64,000 bases of DNA from Prochlorococcus sp. AG-686-J21 (GTDB lineage: Bacteria; Cyanobacteriota; Cyanobacteriia; PCC-6307; Cyanobiaceae): contig QCVS01000005.1 in NCBI GenBank assembly GCA_003210285.1, positions 51,574-115,573 of the forward strand, read 5' to 3'. Made by a program: the position numbers and the translations under genes. The notes beneath the pieces were generated by a model. The model was given only the letters and a program-made list of their open reading frames with translations. It made no database searches and was not told the origin of the DNA. Of this stretch, positions 8,686 through 19,215 are shown in pieces; the first letter of the stretch is position 1; each line of letters opens with the position of its first letter.

Positions 8686-11600
8686 TTATTTATTTAGAGT
8701 CCTTTTTTTTGTTACAAATTTGAATGCCGAAATGATATCTCCTTCACTCCAAGTTGAGAACTTATCACATCCAACTCCACATTCGAAACCAGTATTAACT
8801 TCTTTTACATCATCTTTCGATCTTTTTAGAGAATCTAAATTACCTTCAAATATTACTTTATCGGATCTAAGTACTCTTAAAGAACAATTTCTTTGGAGCT
8901 TACCACTTTGTATGTAGCATCCAGCAATTGCTCCTTTCCCAACCGCAAATGTTGCTCTTACTTCAGCTTGACCTAAAGATTCCTCAACCAAATCAGGTTC
9001 AAGTAATCCTTCCATAGCAGATTGAATATCTTCTAGAAGTTTATAAATGACTTCATACTCTCGTATATCAACATCATTTGCGTCGGCCGCTCTTTTGGCT
9101 CCAGAGGCTAATGATGTGTTGAAGCCTATTATTACTGAACCAGAGGCAGCAGCAAGATCTATGTCAGTCTCAGTTATTTCTCCAGGTGCGGAGAGTAGGA
9201 CTCTGACTTGAACTTCATTCTTTGGTAATTGCTCTAATGAACCTAATATGGCTTCTACACTACCTTGGACATCTGCTTTAAGAATTAGATTTAATTCTTT
9301 GAGTTCTCCATCATTTGCTTGAGTAGATAAAGATGATAAGCTTACTCTTCTAGATGCCATTTGCTGGGCTAATTTTGTTGCTCTTGCATCAGTCGCTCTA
9401 TCTCCAACAATTGCTCTAGCAGATTTCTCGTCAGGATAAACTTCAAATTCATCGCCTGCAGTTGGGACTTCACTAAATCCAAGTGCCTCAACTGGACATG
9501 AAGGCCCAGCCTCCTTAATTCTATTACCATGCTCATCAACCATTGCTCTAACTTTCCCAAGGACTGAACCTGCTGCTAAAACATCCCCAGCTTTTAATGT
9601 GCCATTTTGTACTAATAAAGTTGCAACAGGACCTTTGGCTTTATCTAAATGGGCTTCAATGACTGTCCCTTTAGCCAATCTTTCTGGATTTGCTTGGAGA
9701 TCTTCAACTTCAGAAACCAACAGAATCATCTCGAGTAATTTATCAATATTTTGTTTTTTGATTGCACTGACTGGGACCATAACTACGTCCCCACCCCAGT
9801 CTTCTGCAATTAGATCTTTTTCTGATAATTCCTGTTTAACTCTATCTGGAGAGGCACCTTCTTTATCAATTTTATTTATAGCTACCACTATTGGTACTTT
9901 TGCTGCTCTTGCGTGACTAATAGCTTCAAGTGTTTGAGGTCTGCAACCATCATCAGCCGCTACAACAAGTACTGCTACGTCAGTAACTTTTGTACCCCTT
10001 GCACGCATGGCAGTAAATGCTTCATGACCTGGAGTGTCGAGAAAAGTTAGCTTTTTCTTTTTTGATTCGTGCTCAAATTCAACTTGATAAGCCCCGATAT
10101 GTTGAGTTATTCCACCTGCTTCTCCAGAGGCTACTCTGGATTCTCTTATGGAATCTAAAAGACTTGTTTTACCATGGTCAACATGACCCATTACTGTAAT
10201 AACTGGAGGTCTTTTGATTAGACTTTCAATATCATCGGTTTCAATCATGTCTACTGTTTTCTTTGCAGCCTCTTCAACATCATCTTGTAAAACAGGCACT
10301 CCAAATTCCTCAGCCACTGTTTCAATAGTTGCCAAGTCAAGTGATTGAGTAACTGTAGCTGTAATCCCCTTAAAGAAAAGAGATTTGATTATTTCAGAAC
10401 TTTCAAGACAAAGCTTATCTGCTAATTCTTGTACTGTTAAATTACCTTCGGGTATTATTATCATCTCTGGCCTTACTTGTTTTGCATCTTTCGCTGCTCT
10501 TAGTTCCATAGCTCTTCTCTTTTGTCTTTGCCTAGTAGTCTCTTTTTTCTTTTTCTTGAATTGTCTTAAAGCTTTTTGTGATTTGATCTCTTCAGACTTT
10601 TCTTTTTTTGGACGAGCTAAACTAGCTGACAGTATTGAAACCTTCTCTCCTGAGTAGCCGCTAGTCTCAGAGGTTAATGAATCATCATTTTCTCCAATAA
10701 TATGGACCTTTTGTCTTTGTTTCTGTGGGTTTTTATTTCTTAATGCTTCTAGCTTGGCACTATCATCCCAATCTGATCTCCCAGGCTTCTTAGAGTTGCT
10801 TGCGAATGTTCTATGAGGTGGTTTCTTGGCCGTAGGAGATGCATTTAAACGACTAATAGGAGCTTTCGCCTTCTGATTGGACTTCTCGAGTTTTTGTTTG
10901 TTTACATTAGGGTTATTGGGTTGTTCTTTATTTGATGCATTAGTTTTTTGTAGCTGCATCAGCTCATTAGGTGCTACTGGCTTTCTTATTCCGGAAGGAT
11001 TTTGATTACTAAATTTTGAACCGCCCTTGTTGAAATCTCCCTGTCTATAGGTCCCACCTTGTTTATTTAGAACACCCTGCCTATTCTGCCCCCCAGTTCT
11101 ATAAGGTGCACCTGGTCTATTAGCACCTGTTCTATTAGGAGCACCTGGCCTAAAAGTGCCGGCTTGTCTGTTTGAAACTCCTTGTCTATTCTGTTCCCCT
11201 ATTCTGTTTGGAGTGCTATCTCTATAAGGGCTGCCTGGTCTGTTAGGAGCACCTGACCTGTTTGGCACATTTTGACGGCTTGGTCTATTGGAATTTGCTT
11301 GTCTGTTAGGCATACCAGGCCTATTTGCAGAAATTTGTGTATTAGATGAGGGTTGCCTGCTATTAGAATTTGATCTATTTGAATTAATTTTAGGATCTTC
11401 TTTTCTAATCGGGGCGCCTACTAGTTCAGGTGTGTTTTTTATATTGGGACTATTTAAATTCTTTTTAGGAAAATTATTATTATCAATTCTATTTGAGAGT
11501 TGAGCCCTTTGATTTACTGAGTTATTTATTTTGTTTGGGTTAATATTCCTATTGGAATTTGCCAAATTTTTTGGTTTTTCGATTAGTTGAATAGGAGGTC

Positions 11601-12180
11601 TTGCAGTAGTTTTTGTGGGAGATAGTGAAGAATTTTTTAAATGATTTTTGTCTTGTACAACTCTTGGATCTTTTCTATCTTTTAGATTTGGAGTTGTTTT
11701 TGTTGAATTACTAGTTTTATTTTGAGTTTTTGAATGCGCTTGAGATTTAAGGTTAGAAACAATCGTAGGGGGATTTGGATTTTTAAGTTTATTTAGATCT
11801 TTTTTGTTTGAACTTACTAGTGAATTTTCTTGTTTATTAATAGGCTTAATTAAAAGGGGTTTTTTATTTAAACCTTCTTTTGATGACTTCTCTGCATGCA
11901 AGGTATTAGAAAAAGCTTTACTATTTTTGTTTTGATTAGAATTATTTTTTTGGGTTTCACTTTTTGCTTTATTTGTAGCATTACTTACAGATAGAATTTT
12001 ATTACTTTGATTTTTGTTATTTATAAGATTTTTTATTTTTTTTGCATCATCTAAACTTATTGAACTGCTGTGACTTTTAACTGTTATGGAGAGTTTTTGT
12101 GCAGCATCCAATATATCTTTATTTTCCAGTTTTAGATCTCTGGAAAGTTCATAAACCCTGATTTTATCGCTGATAGTCAT
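8686..12180 (-). CDS. infB: Translation initiation factor IF-2
   Basis: IF-2 is the GTPase that places fMet-tRNA on the 30S subunit and joins the subunits. The protein is long (1164 residues). It has an IF2 N-terminal helical motif at 1-50, then a low-complexity Asn/Lys/Arg/Pro/Gly-rich linker to about 580, including degenerate NRPG/NRQG repeats at about 285-385. The second IF2_N motif follows at about 575-640. The G domain has GHVDHGKT at 665-672, DTPGH at 715-719 and NKID at 769-772, and is followed by the beta-barrel, domain III and C2 fMet-tRNA-binding domains. It is the last gene of rimP-nusA-ylxR-infB, 71 nt after ylxR. The linker is the only unusual part. Confidence 0.97.
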   Translation of the reverse strand: MTISDKIRVYELSRDLKLENKDILDAAQKLSITVKSHSSSISLDDAKKIKNLINNKNQSNKILSVSNATNKAKSETQKNNSNQNKNSKAFSNTLHAEKSSKEGLNKKPLLIKPINKQENSLVSSNKKDLNKLKNPNPPTIVSNLKSQAHSKTQNKTSNSTKTTPNLKDRKDPRVVQDKNHLKNSSLSPTKTTARPPIQLIEKPKNLANSNRNINPNKINNSVNQRAQLSNRIDNNNFPKKNLNSPNIKNTPELVGAPIRKEDPKINSNRSNSNSRQPSSNTQISANRPGMPNRQANSNRPSRQNVPNRSGAPNRPGSPYRDSTPNRIGEQNRQGVSNRQAGTFRPGAPNRTGANRPGAPYRTGGQNRQGVLNKQGGTYRQGDFNKGGSKFSNQNPSGIRKPVAPNELMQLQKTNASNKEQPNNPNVNKQKLEKSNQKAKAPISRLNASPTAKKPPHRTFASNSKKPGRSDWDDSAKLEALRNKNPQKQRQKVHIIGENDDSLTSETSGYSGEKVSILSASLARPKKEKSEEIKSQKALRQFKKKKKETTRQRQKRRAMELRAAKDAKQVRPEMIIIPEGNLTVQELADKLCLESSEIIKSLFFKGITATVTQSLDLATIETVAEEFGVPVLQDDVEEAAKKTVDMIETDDIESLIKRPPVITVMGHVDHGKTSLLDSIRESRVASGEAGGITQHIGAYQVEFEHESKKKKLTFLDTPGHEAFTAMRARGTKVTDVAVLVVAADDGCRPQTLEAISHARAAKVPIVVAINKIDKEGASPDRVKQELSEKDLIAEDWGGDVVMVPVSAIKKQNIDKLLEMILLVSEVEDLQANPERLAKGTVIEAHLDKAKGPVATLLVQNGTLKAGDVLAAGSVLGKVRAMVDEHGNRIKEAGPSCPVEALGFSEVPTAGDEFEVYPDEKSARAIVGDRATDARATKLAQQMASRRVSLSSLSTQANDGELKELNLILKADVQGSVEAILGSLEQLPKNEVQVRVLLSAPGEITETDIDLAAASGSVIIGFNTSLASGAKRAADANDVDIREYEVIYKLLEDIQSAMEGLLEPDLVEESLGQAEVRATFAVGKGAIAGCYIQSGKLQRNCSLRVLRSDKVIFEGNLDSLKRSKDDVKEVNTGFECGVGCDKFSTWSEGDIISAFKFVTKKRTLNK
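11023..11328 (-). repeat. Degenerate Asn-Arg-Pro-Gly coding repeats in infB
   Basis: Within infB, codons for roughly residues 285-386 repeat short units such as PNRPG, PNRSG, QNRQG and FRPGAPNR about every 7-12 residues. The DNA repeats words related to aatagacctgg on the coding strand. This is a low-complexity, basic, presumably disordered linker that may expand or contract between strains by replication slippage. No separate gene is implied. Confidence 0.7.
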
Positions 12181-12251
12181 TTAATCTAGATTTTACCCTT
12201 TTTTAGAATTTTAAGAGAATGTAATTTTAATTATATGCCCTTTTGGGATAG

Positions 12252-12512
12252 TTATTTATAGTTTGCAATTTCCCTTTCAAAGATATCAAAAAAATTAGGA
12301 TTTAAAATGCCTTTTAAAGCTTTTTGAAGCTTTTTTTTAAGTTTAGAATCTGTGTAACACTTTTTTGATTTACAAATGTAAGCAGAACGACCCATTCCTT
12401 GGTTAAGCATTATTCCTAACTTATGATCCTTAGTAATCTTCAACAGATTATTTCTATCAAAAGTTGTCCTGCAGGAAATGCACTTACGCATAACAGGAGA
12501 TTTCTGTATCAC
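12252..12512 (-). CDS. ylxR: YlxR family RNA-binding protein
   Basis: YlxR (DUF448) proteins are small nucleic-acid-binding proteins nearly always encoded between nusA and infB; in B. subtilis and others they have been tied to RNase P and to transcriptional control. This 86-residue version has the N-terminal RKCISCRTTF (Cys11, Cys14), the conserved G-R-x-A-Y as GRSAYIC near 41-47, and a Lys-rich C-terminal helix. The frame overlaps the nusA stop by 4 nt, consistent with translational coupling. Position and motifs make the assignment firm; the molecular role is not settled. Confidence 0.88.
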   Translation of the reverse strand: MIQKSPVMRKCISCRTTFDRNNLLKITKDHKLGIMLNQGMGRSAYICKSKKCYTDSKLKKKLQKALKGILNPNFFDIFEREIANYK

Positions 12513-13912
12513 CGTGGGTTCTCCTCTTTAGATAATACTTCGTCTTGTTTCAGGTTTTCTATTTGGTCGTTTTCTGAAAGAGTTTCTTCGTCGTATTGTT
12601 CATCTCCATATTCATCATCATCTTCAGGTAAAGGGTAAAGTTCCCTTAGTCTTGCATCTTCTGCAGCTCTTTCTGCTTGCTCAGCCTCCAATCTCTGTTC
12701 AGCTTCTCTTTGAAGATTATCTTCTTCCTCCCTTTGAACAATTAATTCTGCTACTGCAGTATCTTCTGCCTCCTGATCATATTCATGGGAGTTTTTAACG
12801 TCTATTTTCCAGCCCGTTAACCTAGCAGCAAGACGAACATTTTGACCTTCTCTTCCTATGGCAAGACTTAATTGATCAGGAGGAACTAAAACATGAGCAT
12901 GTTGTCCTTCTGGATCAACAAGTCTGACAAGGTCAACTTTAGCTGGACTCAAAGAATTTAGAATGTACTGAACAGGGTCAGATGACCACTTTATAACATC
13001 TATTTTTTCTCCCCTTAATTCATTAACTACTTGTTGAATTCTTGCTCCTCTTGCTCCAATACAAGCTCCGACTGGATCAACTTCTCTTTCAATACTATCT
13101 ACGGCGACTTTAGTCCTTGGGCCAACAGCTCTTGAAGGAGGATTTGCTTCTCTTGAAACGGCAACAATTTTTACTGTACCTTCTTGAATTTCTGGGACTT
13201 CATTTTCGAATAAATAAACCACTAGACCAGCATTAGCTCTACTCACAAAAAGTTGAGGACCTTTTCTAGCTACTTCACTAACTTCTTTTAAAAAAACTTT
13301 GAATGTAGCGTTAGCTCTATAATTATCATTTGGCAATTGATCTCTCTTGGGCAGTTCTGCCTCTACTTCTGGTCTGCCTATTCCTGAACTAACCCCCATA
13401 ATTACTGACTGTCTCTCAAATCTTATAACTCTTGCAGTTAAAACAGGATCTTCTAAATCTGCGAATTCTTCCTGAATCATTTTCCTTTGTTGGTCTCTCA
13501 ACTTTTGAGCCAAGACTTGCTTCGTAGTTGAGGCAGCCATTCTCCCAAAATCCTCTTTTTCGGGAGTAACATCTAAAACGACGGTATCGCCTATTTGAGC
13601 ATCATCAGCAACTTGTTTAACTTCTTGAAGAGATATTTGATGGTCTTCACTTTCAACCTCTTCAACAATTATTTTACTTGATAAAATTCTATAACCTTCT
13701 TCTTCTAGATCGAAACCTACATCAAAATTACTAAAATATTCTTCATCAAATGGATCTTCTTTTGCACCAAGGTAAAAGGTTTTCCGATATTTTTCGTAAC
13801 CTTTGAGTAAGGCTTCACGTAAAGCTGATTCCACAACGTGAGGAGGTAATTTTTTTTCCTCACTTATGTCTTCAATAAGATTGTTTAAACCTGGGAGAAT
13901 TACTAATGCCAT
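12509..13912 (-). CDS. nusA: Transcription termination/antitermination factor NusA
   Basis: NusA binds RNA polymerase and nascent RNA and modulates pausing, termination and antitermination. The 467 residues contain the N-terminal polymerase-binding domain (1-130), an S1 domain (about 133-205), and tandem KH domains with VGACIGARGARIQQV and LAIGREGQNVRLAARL (about 280-375). A highly acidic coiled tail rich in Glu and Gln follows from about 385. It lacks the E. coli-type C-terminal acidic repeats, as is normal outside proteobacteria. It is the second gene of the rimP-nusA-ylxR-infB operon, 35 nt after rimP. Confidence 0.96.
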   Translation of the reverse strand: MALVILPGLNNLIEDISEEKKLPPHVVESALREALLKGYEKYRKTFYLGAKEDPFDEEYFSNFDVGFDLEEEGYRILSSKIIVEEVESEDHQISLQEVKQVADDAQIGDTVVLDVTPEKEDFGRMAASTTKQVLAQKLRDQQRKMIQEEFADLEDPVLTARVIRFERQSVIMGVSSGIGRPEVEAELPKRDQLPNDNYRANATFKVFLKEVSEVARKGPQLFVSRANAGLVVYLFENEVPEIQEGTVKIVAVSREANPPSRAVGPRTKVAVDSIEREVDPVGACIGARGARIQQVVNELRGEKIDVIKWSSDPVQYILNSLSPAKVDLVRLVDPEGQHAHVLVPPDQLSLAIGREGQNVRLAARLTGWKIDVKNSHEYDQEAEDTAVAELIVQREEEDNLQREAEQRLEAEQAERAAEDARLRELYPLPEDDDEYGDEQYDEETLSENDQIENLKQDEVLSKEENPR

Positions 13913-13947
13913 CTATGATGGGTAAAATGAATAATAGTTGAAATAAG

Positions 13948-14415
13948 TTAGTCTTTTAGAGTGCAAAGACTAACCTTTAATACTTCATTAAAGGGGATTT
14001 TTTTAATCTTACCTTTTATGTTAATGGCTAAATAATCTTTAGACTTTTCATAAAGTAAACCGTTCAAAAATTTTATTTTAGAATTTTTTTGGTTTAACTT
14101 AACATTAACTGGAAAACCTTTAAAAGTTTTGAAGTCTCTTTCTGAGGTTAATTCATCACTGACACCTTGACTACTAATTTCTAAAACATATGAACAATTT
14201 AAAAGATTTGAATTTTCAATCACAGTAGCTGCGGGTATATTAAATCTTGAACAGTCATCTAAAGTAATATCGTTATCGTTAATATTGCAAATAATAATTT
14301 TTATAATAATAGGGTTTTGATTTGTCAGTAAATTTAAACTATATATCTTTTGATTAAATTTGTTAGCGACTCCTTGAAGAAGAATTTCTAACTTGTTTTT
14401 ACCTTCCTTATCCAA
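13948..14415 (-). CDS. rimP: Ribosome maturation factor RimP
   Basis: RimP assists late maturation of the 30S subunit. The 155-residue sequence is divergent but has the expected two-domain layout: an N-terminal alpha/beta domain with [13 protein letters not shown] and the [14 protein letters not shown] stretch (family SSPGLDRPL), and a small C-terminal SH3-like barrel. Its position at the head of the nusA-infB operon is the standard bacterial arrangement. The SSPG motif reads SSQG here, and the following L-x-R-P-L is not clear, so this copy is less conserved than most. It is divergent from the HtrA protease gene; the 164-nt gap holds the operon promoter. Confidence 0.85.
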   Translation of the reverse strand: MDKEGKNKLEILLQGVANKFNQKIYSLNLLTNQNPIIIKIIICNINDNDITLDDCSRFNIPAATVIENSNLLNCSYVLEISSQGVSDELTSERDFKTFKGFPVNVKLNQKNSKIKFLNGLLYEKSKDYLAINIKGKIKKIPFNEVLKVSLCTLKD

Positions 14416-14573
14416 TTTTTAATTTAAATATAGATTTTTAGTTATAGATTATTTTCACATATTAAAAGTTTTTTTGAAAAAAAATTTATGATGTGTATTT
14501 TATGGATGTAAACAAAAAAACAACACTAGGAAATTTATTCAATTAAATTCTGAATAATAGTCTAGACAATTAA

Positions 14574-15710
<1,137 letters not shown>

Positions 15711-15757
15711 ATCATCTGTTGAAATTTAATAATCTATAAACTTCAGGTTAAAACATT

Positions 15758-16471
15758 TTGGATTTACAGAATCAGATGAAACAAATAGTTGCTGATGCAG
15801 CTATTAAAGAAGTAGAAGATGGAATGATCTTGGGTTTAGGATCAGGTTCAACAGCAGCACTTATGATAAAAAGTCTCGCTGAACAAATTAAATCAGGCAA
15901 TTTAAAAAATATTAAAGGGGTTCCAACTTCCTTTCAATCAGAGGTTCTTGCATTAGAACTCAATATCCCTTTAATTGATTTAGCTTCAGTTCCTCAAATT
16001 GATTTAGCTATTGATGGTGCAGATGAAGTAAATCCTGAATTTCAATTAATTAAGGGTGGAGGGGCTTGTCATGTCAGAGAAAAATTGGTTGCATCCAAAG
16101 CAAATAAATTATTAATTGTTGTTGATGAAACAAAGTTAGTACAAAATTTGAACCAAGTTTTTCCTCTTCCTGTAGAGGTTATGCCTTCTGCGTGGAAGCA
16201 GGTGAAGGATATAATTACAGAAATGAATGGAGTTTCTAATTTAAGGATGGCAACAAAAAAAGCAGGTCCAGTTGTCACTGATCAAGGTAATTTGATTTTG
16301 GATGTTTTATTTAAGGCTGGTATAAAAGATCCGAAAGATGTAGAAATGCGTATTAATAATATTCCTGGAGTCTTAGAAAATGGATTGTTTGTTGATTTAA
16401 CAGATAAGGTTTTGGTGGGTAGAATTGAGAATAACGTTCCTAAATTATTTTCACCTTCTAAGGCGAGTTAA
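15758..16471 (+). CDS. rpiA: Ribose-5-phosphate isomerase A
   Basis: RpiA interconverts ribose-5-phosphate and ribulose-5-phosphate in the Calvin and pentose phosphate cycles. The 237-residue protein has [10 protein letters not shown] near 25-34, the catalytic-site DGADE at 86-90 and [11 protein letters not shown] at 99-109. The start is TTG with an AGG about 10 nt ahead; an ATG six codons downstream (15776) would remove the first residues of the N-terminal helix, so TTG is preferred. The stop interlocks with that of hisD on the opposite strand (TTAA at 16468-16471), leaving no room for a terminator between the genes. Confidence 0.94.
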   Translation: MDLQNQMKQIVADAAIKEVEDGMILGLGSGSTAALMIKSLAEQIKSGNLKNIKGVPTSFQSEVLALELNIPLIDLASVPQIDLAIDGADEVNPEFQLIKGGGACHVREKLVASKANKLLIVVDETKLVQNLNQVFPLPVEVMPSAWKQVKDIITEMNGVSNLRMATKKAGPVVTDQGNLILDVLFKAGIKDPKDVEMRINNIPGVLENGLFVDLTDKVLVGRIENNVPKLFSPSKAS

Positions 16472-17754
16472 TCTTCAAATCTAATTTTTACTGAATTTGC
16501 ATGACTATGTAAACCTTCACTATTAGCTAAATTTATAATATCTAAGCTGTTGATTTTTAAACTTTTTTCATTAAATTCAATTATTGAGGAGTTCTTCATG
16601 AAAGTTTCAACTCCTAATGAACCACTAAACCTTGCGTTCCCGCATGTAGGCAAAGTGTGGTTGGGCCCAGCCAAATAATCACCTACAGCCTCCGGTGTCC
16701 ATTTCCCTAAGAATATCGCACCTGCATTTTCAATGGTTTTAAGCGTCGTTTTGGGATCTATAGTAATTATTTCTAGATGTTCTGGGGCAAACTCATTGCT
16801 TAGTTCAATGCATGATTCTAAATTATCGCAAATAGCAATTAATCCCCAATTATCAATTGATGGAAAACAAATTTCTTTTCTTGGGTGATGCTCAATTTTC
16901 TTAAAGACTTCATCAAAAACTTCTTGAGCTTGATCCTTTGATGTGGTCAAAAGTATTGAGGAAGCTAAGGGGTCATGCTCTGCCTGGGCTAATAAATCTG
17001 AGGCTATTTGAGAACTTTTAGCTGTTCTATCAGCGATGATTAAAATTTCACTTGGACCTGCTAACGAATCAATTCCAGTAAATCCATAAATTAACTTTTT
17101 AGCAGTGGTGACATAGACATTTCCAGGCCCCGAAATTACATCAACTTTATTTATTTGCTTTGTGCCAAAGGCTAGGGCTCCAATTGCCTGTGCTCCCCCA
17201 ATTCTAAAAACTTTATCAATCCCTGATAAGTAAGCAGCAGCTAAAACAGTTTTATTTATTAACCCTTTTGTATTTCCTGGAGATACCATTGAGATTTCTT
17301 TAACTCCAGCTACTTTTGCAGGTATCGCATTCATTAAGACTGTACTTGGATATGCCGCTCTGCCTCCTGGAATATATAAGCCAGCATTTTTTACAGGCAT
17401 CCATCTTCTTTGGACGGAGTCACCATGTTCTCCCTTGATAGTAAATGATTCAGGGATTTCTTTTTCATGGAATTCTTTAATTCTTTGATAGGCAATTTCT
17501 AATGATTGTTTTAAAGGTTGATCTGTCTCATCCCATGCAGTCTTTAAATCCCTAGCACTTACTTGCATTGGTTTTGGATGAAATCCATCAAATTTTTTTG
17601 TATATTTTTCTACAGCCTTATCTCCATAAAATTTTACCTCTTGAAGAATATCTTCAACGATTGAATGTATTTTTTTATTGTTTCCAGCACTAGTTCTTTG
17701 AGAAATTCTTCTCAACTCTTCGAGAGCCTTTTGTTTATTATTTATAATCTTCAT
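16468..17754 (-). CDS. hisD: Histidinol dehydrogenase
   Basis: HisD carries out the last two steps of histidine synthesis, oxidising L-histidinol to histidine with two NAD+. The 428-residue protein is of normal length. It contains the family signature region with [31 protein letters not shown] and the Zn-site QAEHDP, plus the C-terminal [16 protein letters not shown] and the catalytic Glu-His in FAPEHLEI. It stands alone, not with other his genes, as is typical for cyanobacteria. It is convergent with rpiA (4-nt overlap) and divergent from rpsT. Confidence 0.96.
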   Translation of the reverse strand: MKIINNKQKALEELRRISQRTSAGNNKKIHSIVEDILQEVKFYGDKAVEKYTKKFDGFHPKPMQVSARDLKTAWDETDQPLKQSLEIAYQRIKEFHEKEIPESFTIKGEHGDSVQRRWMPVKNAGLYIPGGRAAYPSTVLMNAIPAKVAGVKEISMVSPGNTKGLINKTVLAAAYLSGIDKVFRIGGAQAIGALAFGTKQINKVDVISGPGNVYVTTAKKLIYGFTGIDSLAGPSEILIIADRTAKSSQIASDLLAQAEHDPLASSILLTTSKDQAQEVFDEVFKKIEHHPRKEICFPSIDNWGLIAICDNLESCIELSNEFAPEHLEIITIDPKTTLKTIENAGAIFLGKWTPEAVGDYLAGPNHTLPTCGNARFSGSLGVETFMKNSSIIEFNEKSLKINSLDIINLANSEGLHSHANSVKIRFED

Positions 17755-17825
17755 ATTTTTAATACTTAATAAAATTTTAATTGATTAATTACATAACAAA
17801 TTTATCTAGAATAAATTATATATTA

Positions 17826-17855
17826 TTGATTAGAAGACTATTTCTTTGGTATGAT
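17826..17855 (+). promoter_or_regulatory. Candidate rpsT promoter
   Basis: A TTGATT at 17826-17831 and a TATGAT at 17850-17855 are separated by 18 nt, and the second is preceded by TGG, giving an extended -10. Transcription would begin near 17862 and leave about 20 nt of leader before the GTG start. The arrangement fits a constitutive sigma-70-type promoter for rpsT and perhaps tatD. Confidence 0.45.
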
Positions 17856-17881
17856 AAAAAGTATTGTTTAATTTAATTTTT

Positions 17882-18175
17882 GTGGCTAACAACAAATCAG
17901 CGAAAAAAAGGATTCAAGTTGCTGAAAGAAACCGTTTAGTTAATAAATCATATAGATCAACAGTTAGAACACTTACAAAAAAAACATTAGCTAGCTGTGA
18001 GAAATATAAGCAAGAACCTAATTCAGATAACAAAGAGCTTGTTCTTTTTAGTGTAAATAAAGCATTCAGTCTTATTGATAAGGCAGTCAAAAAGAATGTT
18101 TTACATAAAAATAACGGTGCTAACAAAAAATCAAGAATCAATAAAGTGGTTAAAGACTTTCTTACAAGTAAGTAA
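17882..18175 (+). CDS. rpsT: 30S ribosomal protein S20
   Basis: S20 is a primary 16S rRNA-binding protein of the small subunit. The protein begins with the typical ANNKSAKKRI after a GTG start at 17882. An upstream TTG in the same frame would add six residues not found in the family, so I use the GTG, giving 97 residues. It is Lys-rich and all-helical as expected. tatD follows after 6 nt and the rpoB operon lies downstream; the order rpsT-tatD-rpoB is conserved in cyanobacteria. Confidence 0.95.
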   Translation: MANNKSAKKRIQVAERNRLVNKSYRSTVRTLTKKTLASCEKYKQEPNSDNKELVLFSVNKAFSLIDKAVKKNVLHKNNGANKKSRINKVVKDFLTSK

Positions 18176-18181
18176 GTAAAT

Positions 18182-18976
18182 ATGAGCGATATTGAACTCA
18201 TTGATTCTCATTGTCATTTAATATTTGAAAACTTTGAACCAGATTTAGATGAAGTTGTATCAAGATGGCGTTCAATAGGAGTAAAAAAACTGCTCCATGC
18301 TTGTTGTGAATTATCAGAAATTCCTAAATTACAAAAAATATCTCGAAAATTTGATGAATTATATTATTCGGTTGGTTTACATCCTCTTGAAGCTAACAAA
18401 TGGGAAAATAACTCTAAATCTATATTGAAAAATGCAGCCCAATGTGACTCAAGAGTTGTTGCTATTGGTGAATTAGGGTTAGATTTTTTTAAAAGTGATA
18501 ATACAAACAAACAGATAGAAGCTCTCATGCCACAAATGCATTTAGCCTATGAACTTGAATTGCCTGTAATTATCCACTGTAGAGATGCTGCAAATGAAAT
18601 GATTAAAATATGTAATGAGCTATTTAAGCAAGGTAATTGTCCCAGAGGAGTACTACATTGTTGGAGCGGAACACCAGATGAGATGAAGCAATTTTTAGAT
18701 CTTGGATTTTATATAAGTTTTAGTGGGATAGTTACATTCCCAAAAGCATATGAAATTCATGAATGCGCAAGAATTGTTCCTAGTGATAGATATTTAATAG
18801 AAACAGATGCTCCCTTTTTAGCTCCTGTACCCTATAGAGGAAAAAGAAATGAGCCGGCTTTTGTCGAAAGTGTGGCTAAATCTATAGCTAGTTTAAGATC
18901 TTCAGAATTGAAAAATATTGCAGACGATTCATCTAGGAATGCTGAAGATTTGTTTAAATTCGACTTGATAAATTAA
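18182..18976 (+). CDS. TatD family metal-dependent hydrolase
   Basis: TatD proteins are TIM-barrel metal-dependent hydrolases with DNase activity. The 264 residues show the metal ligands His10 and His12 (DSHCHL), the GELGLDFF glutamate, IIHCRDA, VLHCWSG and the late ETDAPFLAP aspartate, in the canonical order. The length is standard. The gene sits 6 nt downstream of rpsT and probably shares its transcript. Whether it acts on DNA or another phosphoester in this organism is not known. Confidence 0.9.
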   Translation: MSDIELIDSHCHLIFENFEPDLDEVVSRWRSIGVKKLLHACCELSEIPKLQKISRKFDELYYSVGLHPLEANKWENNSKSILKNAAQCDSRVVAIGELGLDFFKSDNTNKQIEALMPQMHLAYELELPVIIHCRDAANEMIKICNELFKQGNCPRGVLHCWSGTPDEMKQFLDLGFYISFSGIVTFPKAYEIHECARIVPSDRYLIETDAPFLAPVPYRGKRNEPAFVESVAKSIASLRSSELKNIADDSSRNAEDLFKFDLIN

Positions 18977-19108
18977 CACATAACCTGCTAATATTAAAAA
19001 TTACTGGAAATTTTCCTTAATTATTAGTAACCAGCTCGTTAAAGTACGGTTTTATTACCTTAATCTTTAACCATTTCAGCTATTTAGCAATCGAGATATT
19101 TGTTGAAT

Positions 19109-19126
19109 TCAAGACTAAAATCTTGA
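19109..19126 (+). repeat. Small hairpin upstream of rpoB
   Basis: TCAAGA (19109-19114) and TCTTGA (19121-19126) form a 6-bp stem with a 6-nt loop, about 90 nt upstream of the rpoB start and within the 239-nt gap after tatD. No T-run follows, so it is not a clear terminator. It may be a weak operator or chance. Confidence 0.3.
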
Positions 19127-19173
19127 TTTCAATACGATAACCTCAATTTTTATTCTAAAAGTTAAGTCAAATT

Positions 19174-19179
19174 TATAGT
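19174..19179 (+). promoter_or_regulatory. Candidate -10 element for rpoB
   Basis: TATAGT lies 36 nt upstream of the rpoB ATG, with no recognisable -35 at the right distance. Transcription would begin near 19186. The 239-nt gap after tatD supports an independent promoter for rpoBC1C2, but the exact site is uncertain. Confidence 0.3.
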
Positions 19180-19215
19180 AAAAAGTAAATCTTACAGAAT
19201 GGCGGGTTTTCCTGG

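Noticed and set aside
9369..11503. Several 60-105 codon frames overlapping infB on both strands
   Set aside because: All follow the codon structure of infB in other frames; none has an independent start signal or recognisable domain.
19006..19016. GGAAATTTTCC palindrome after tatD
   Set aside because: Eleven bases with no loop and no T-run; not a credible terminator or operator on its own.
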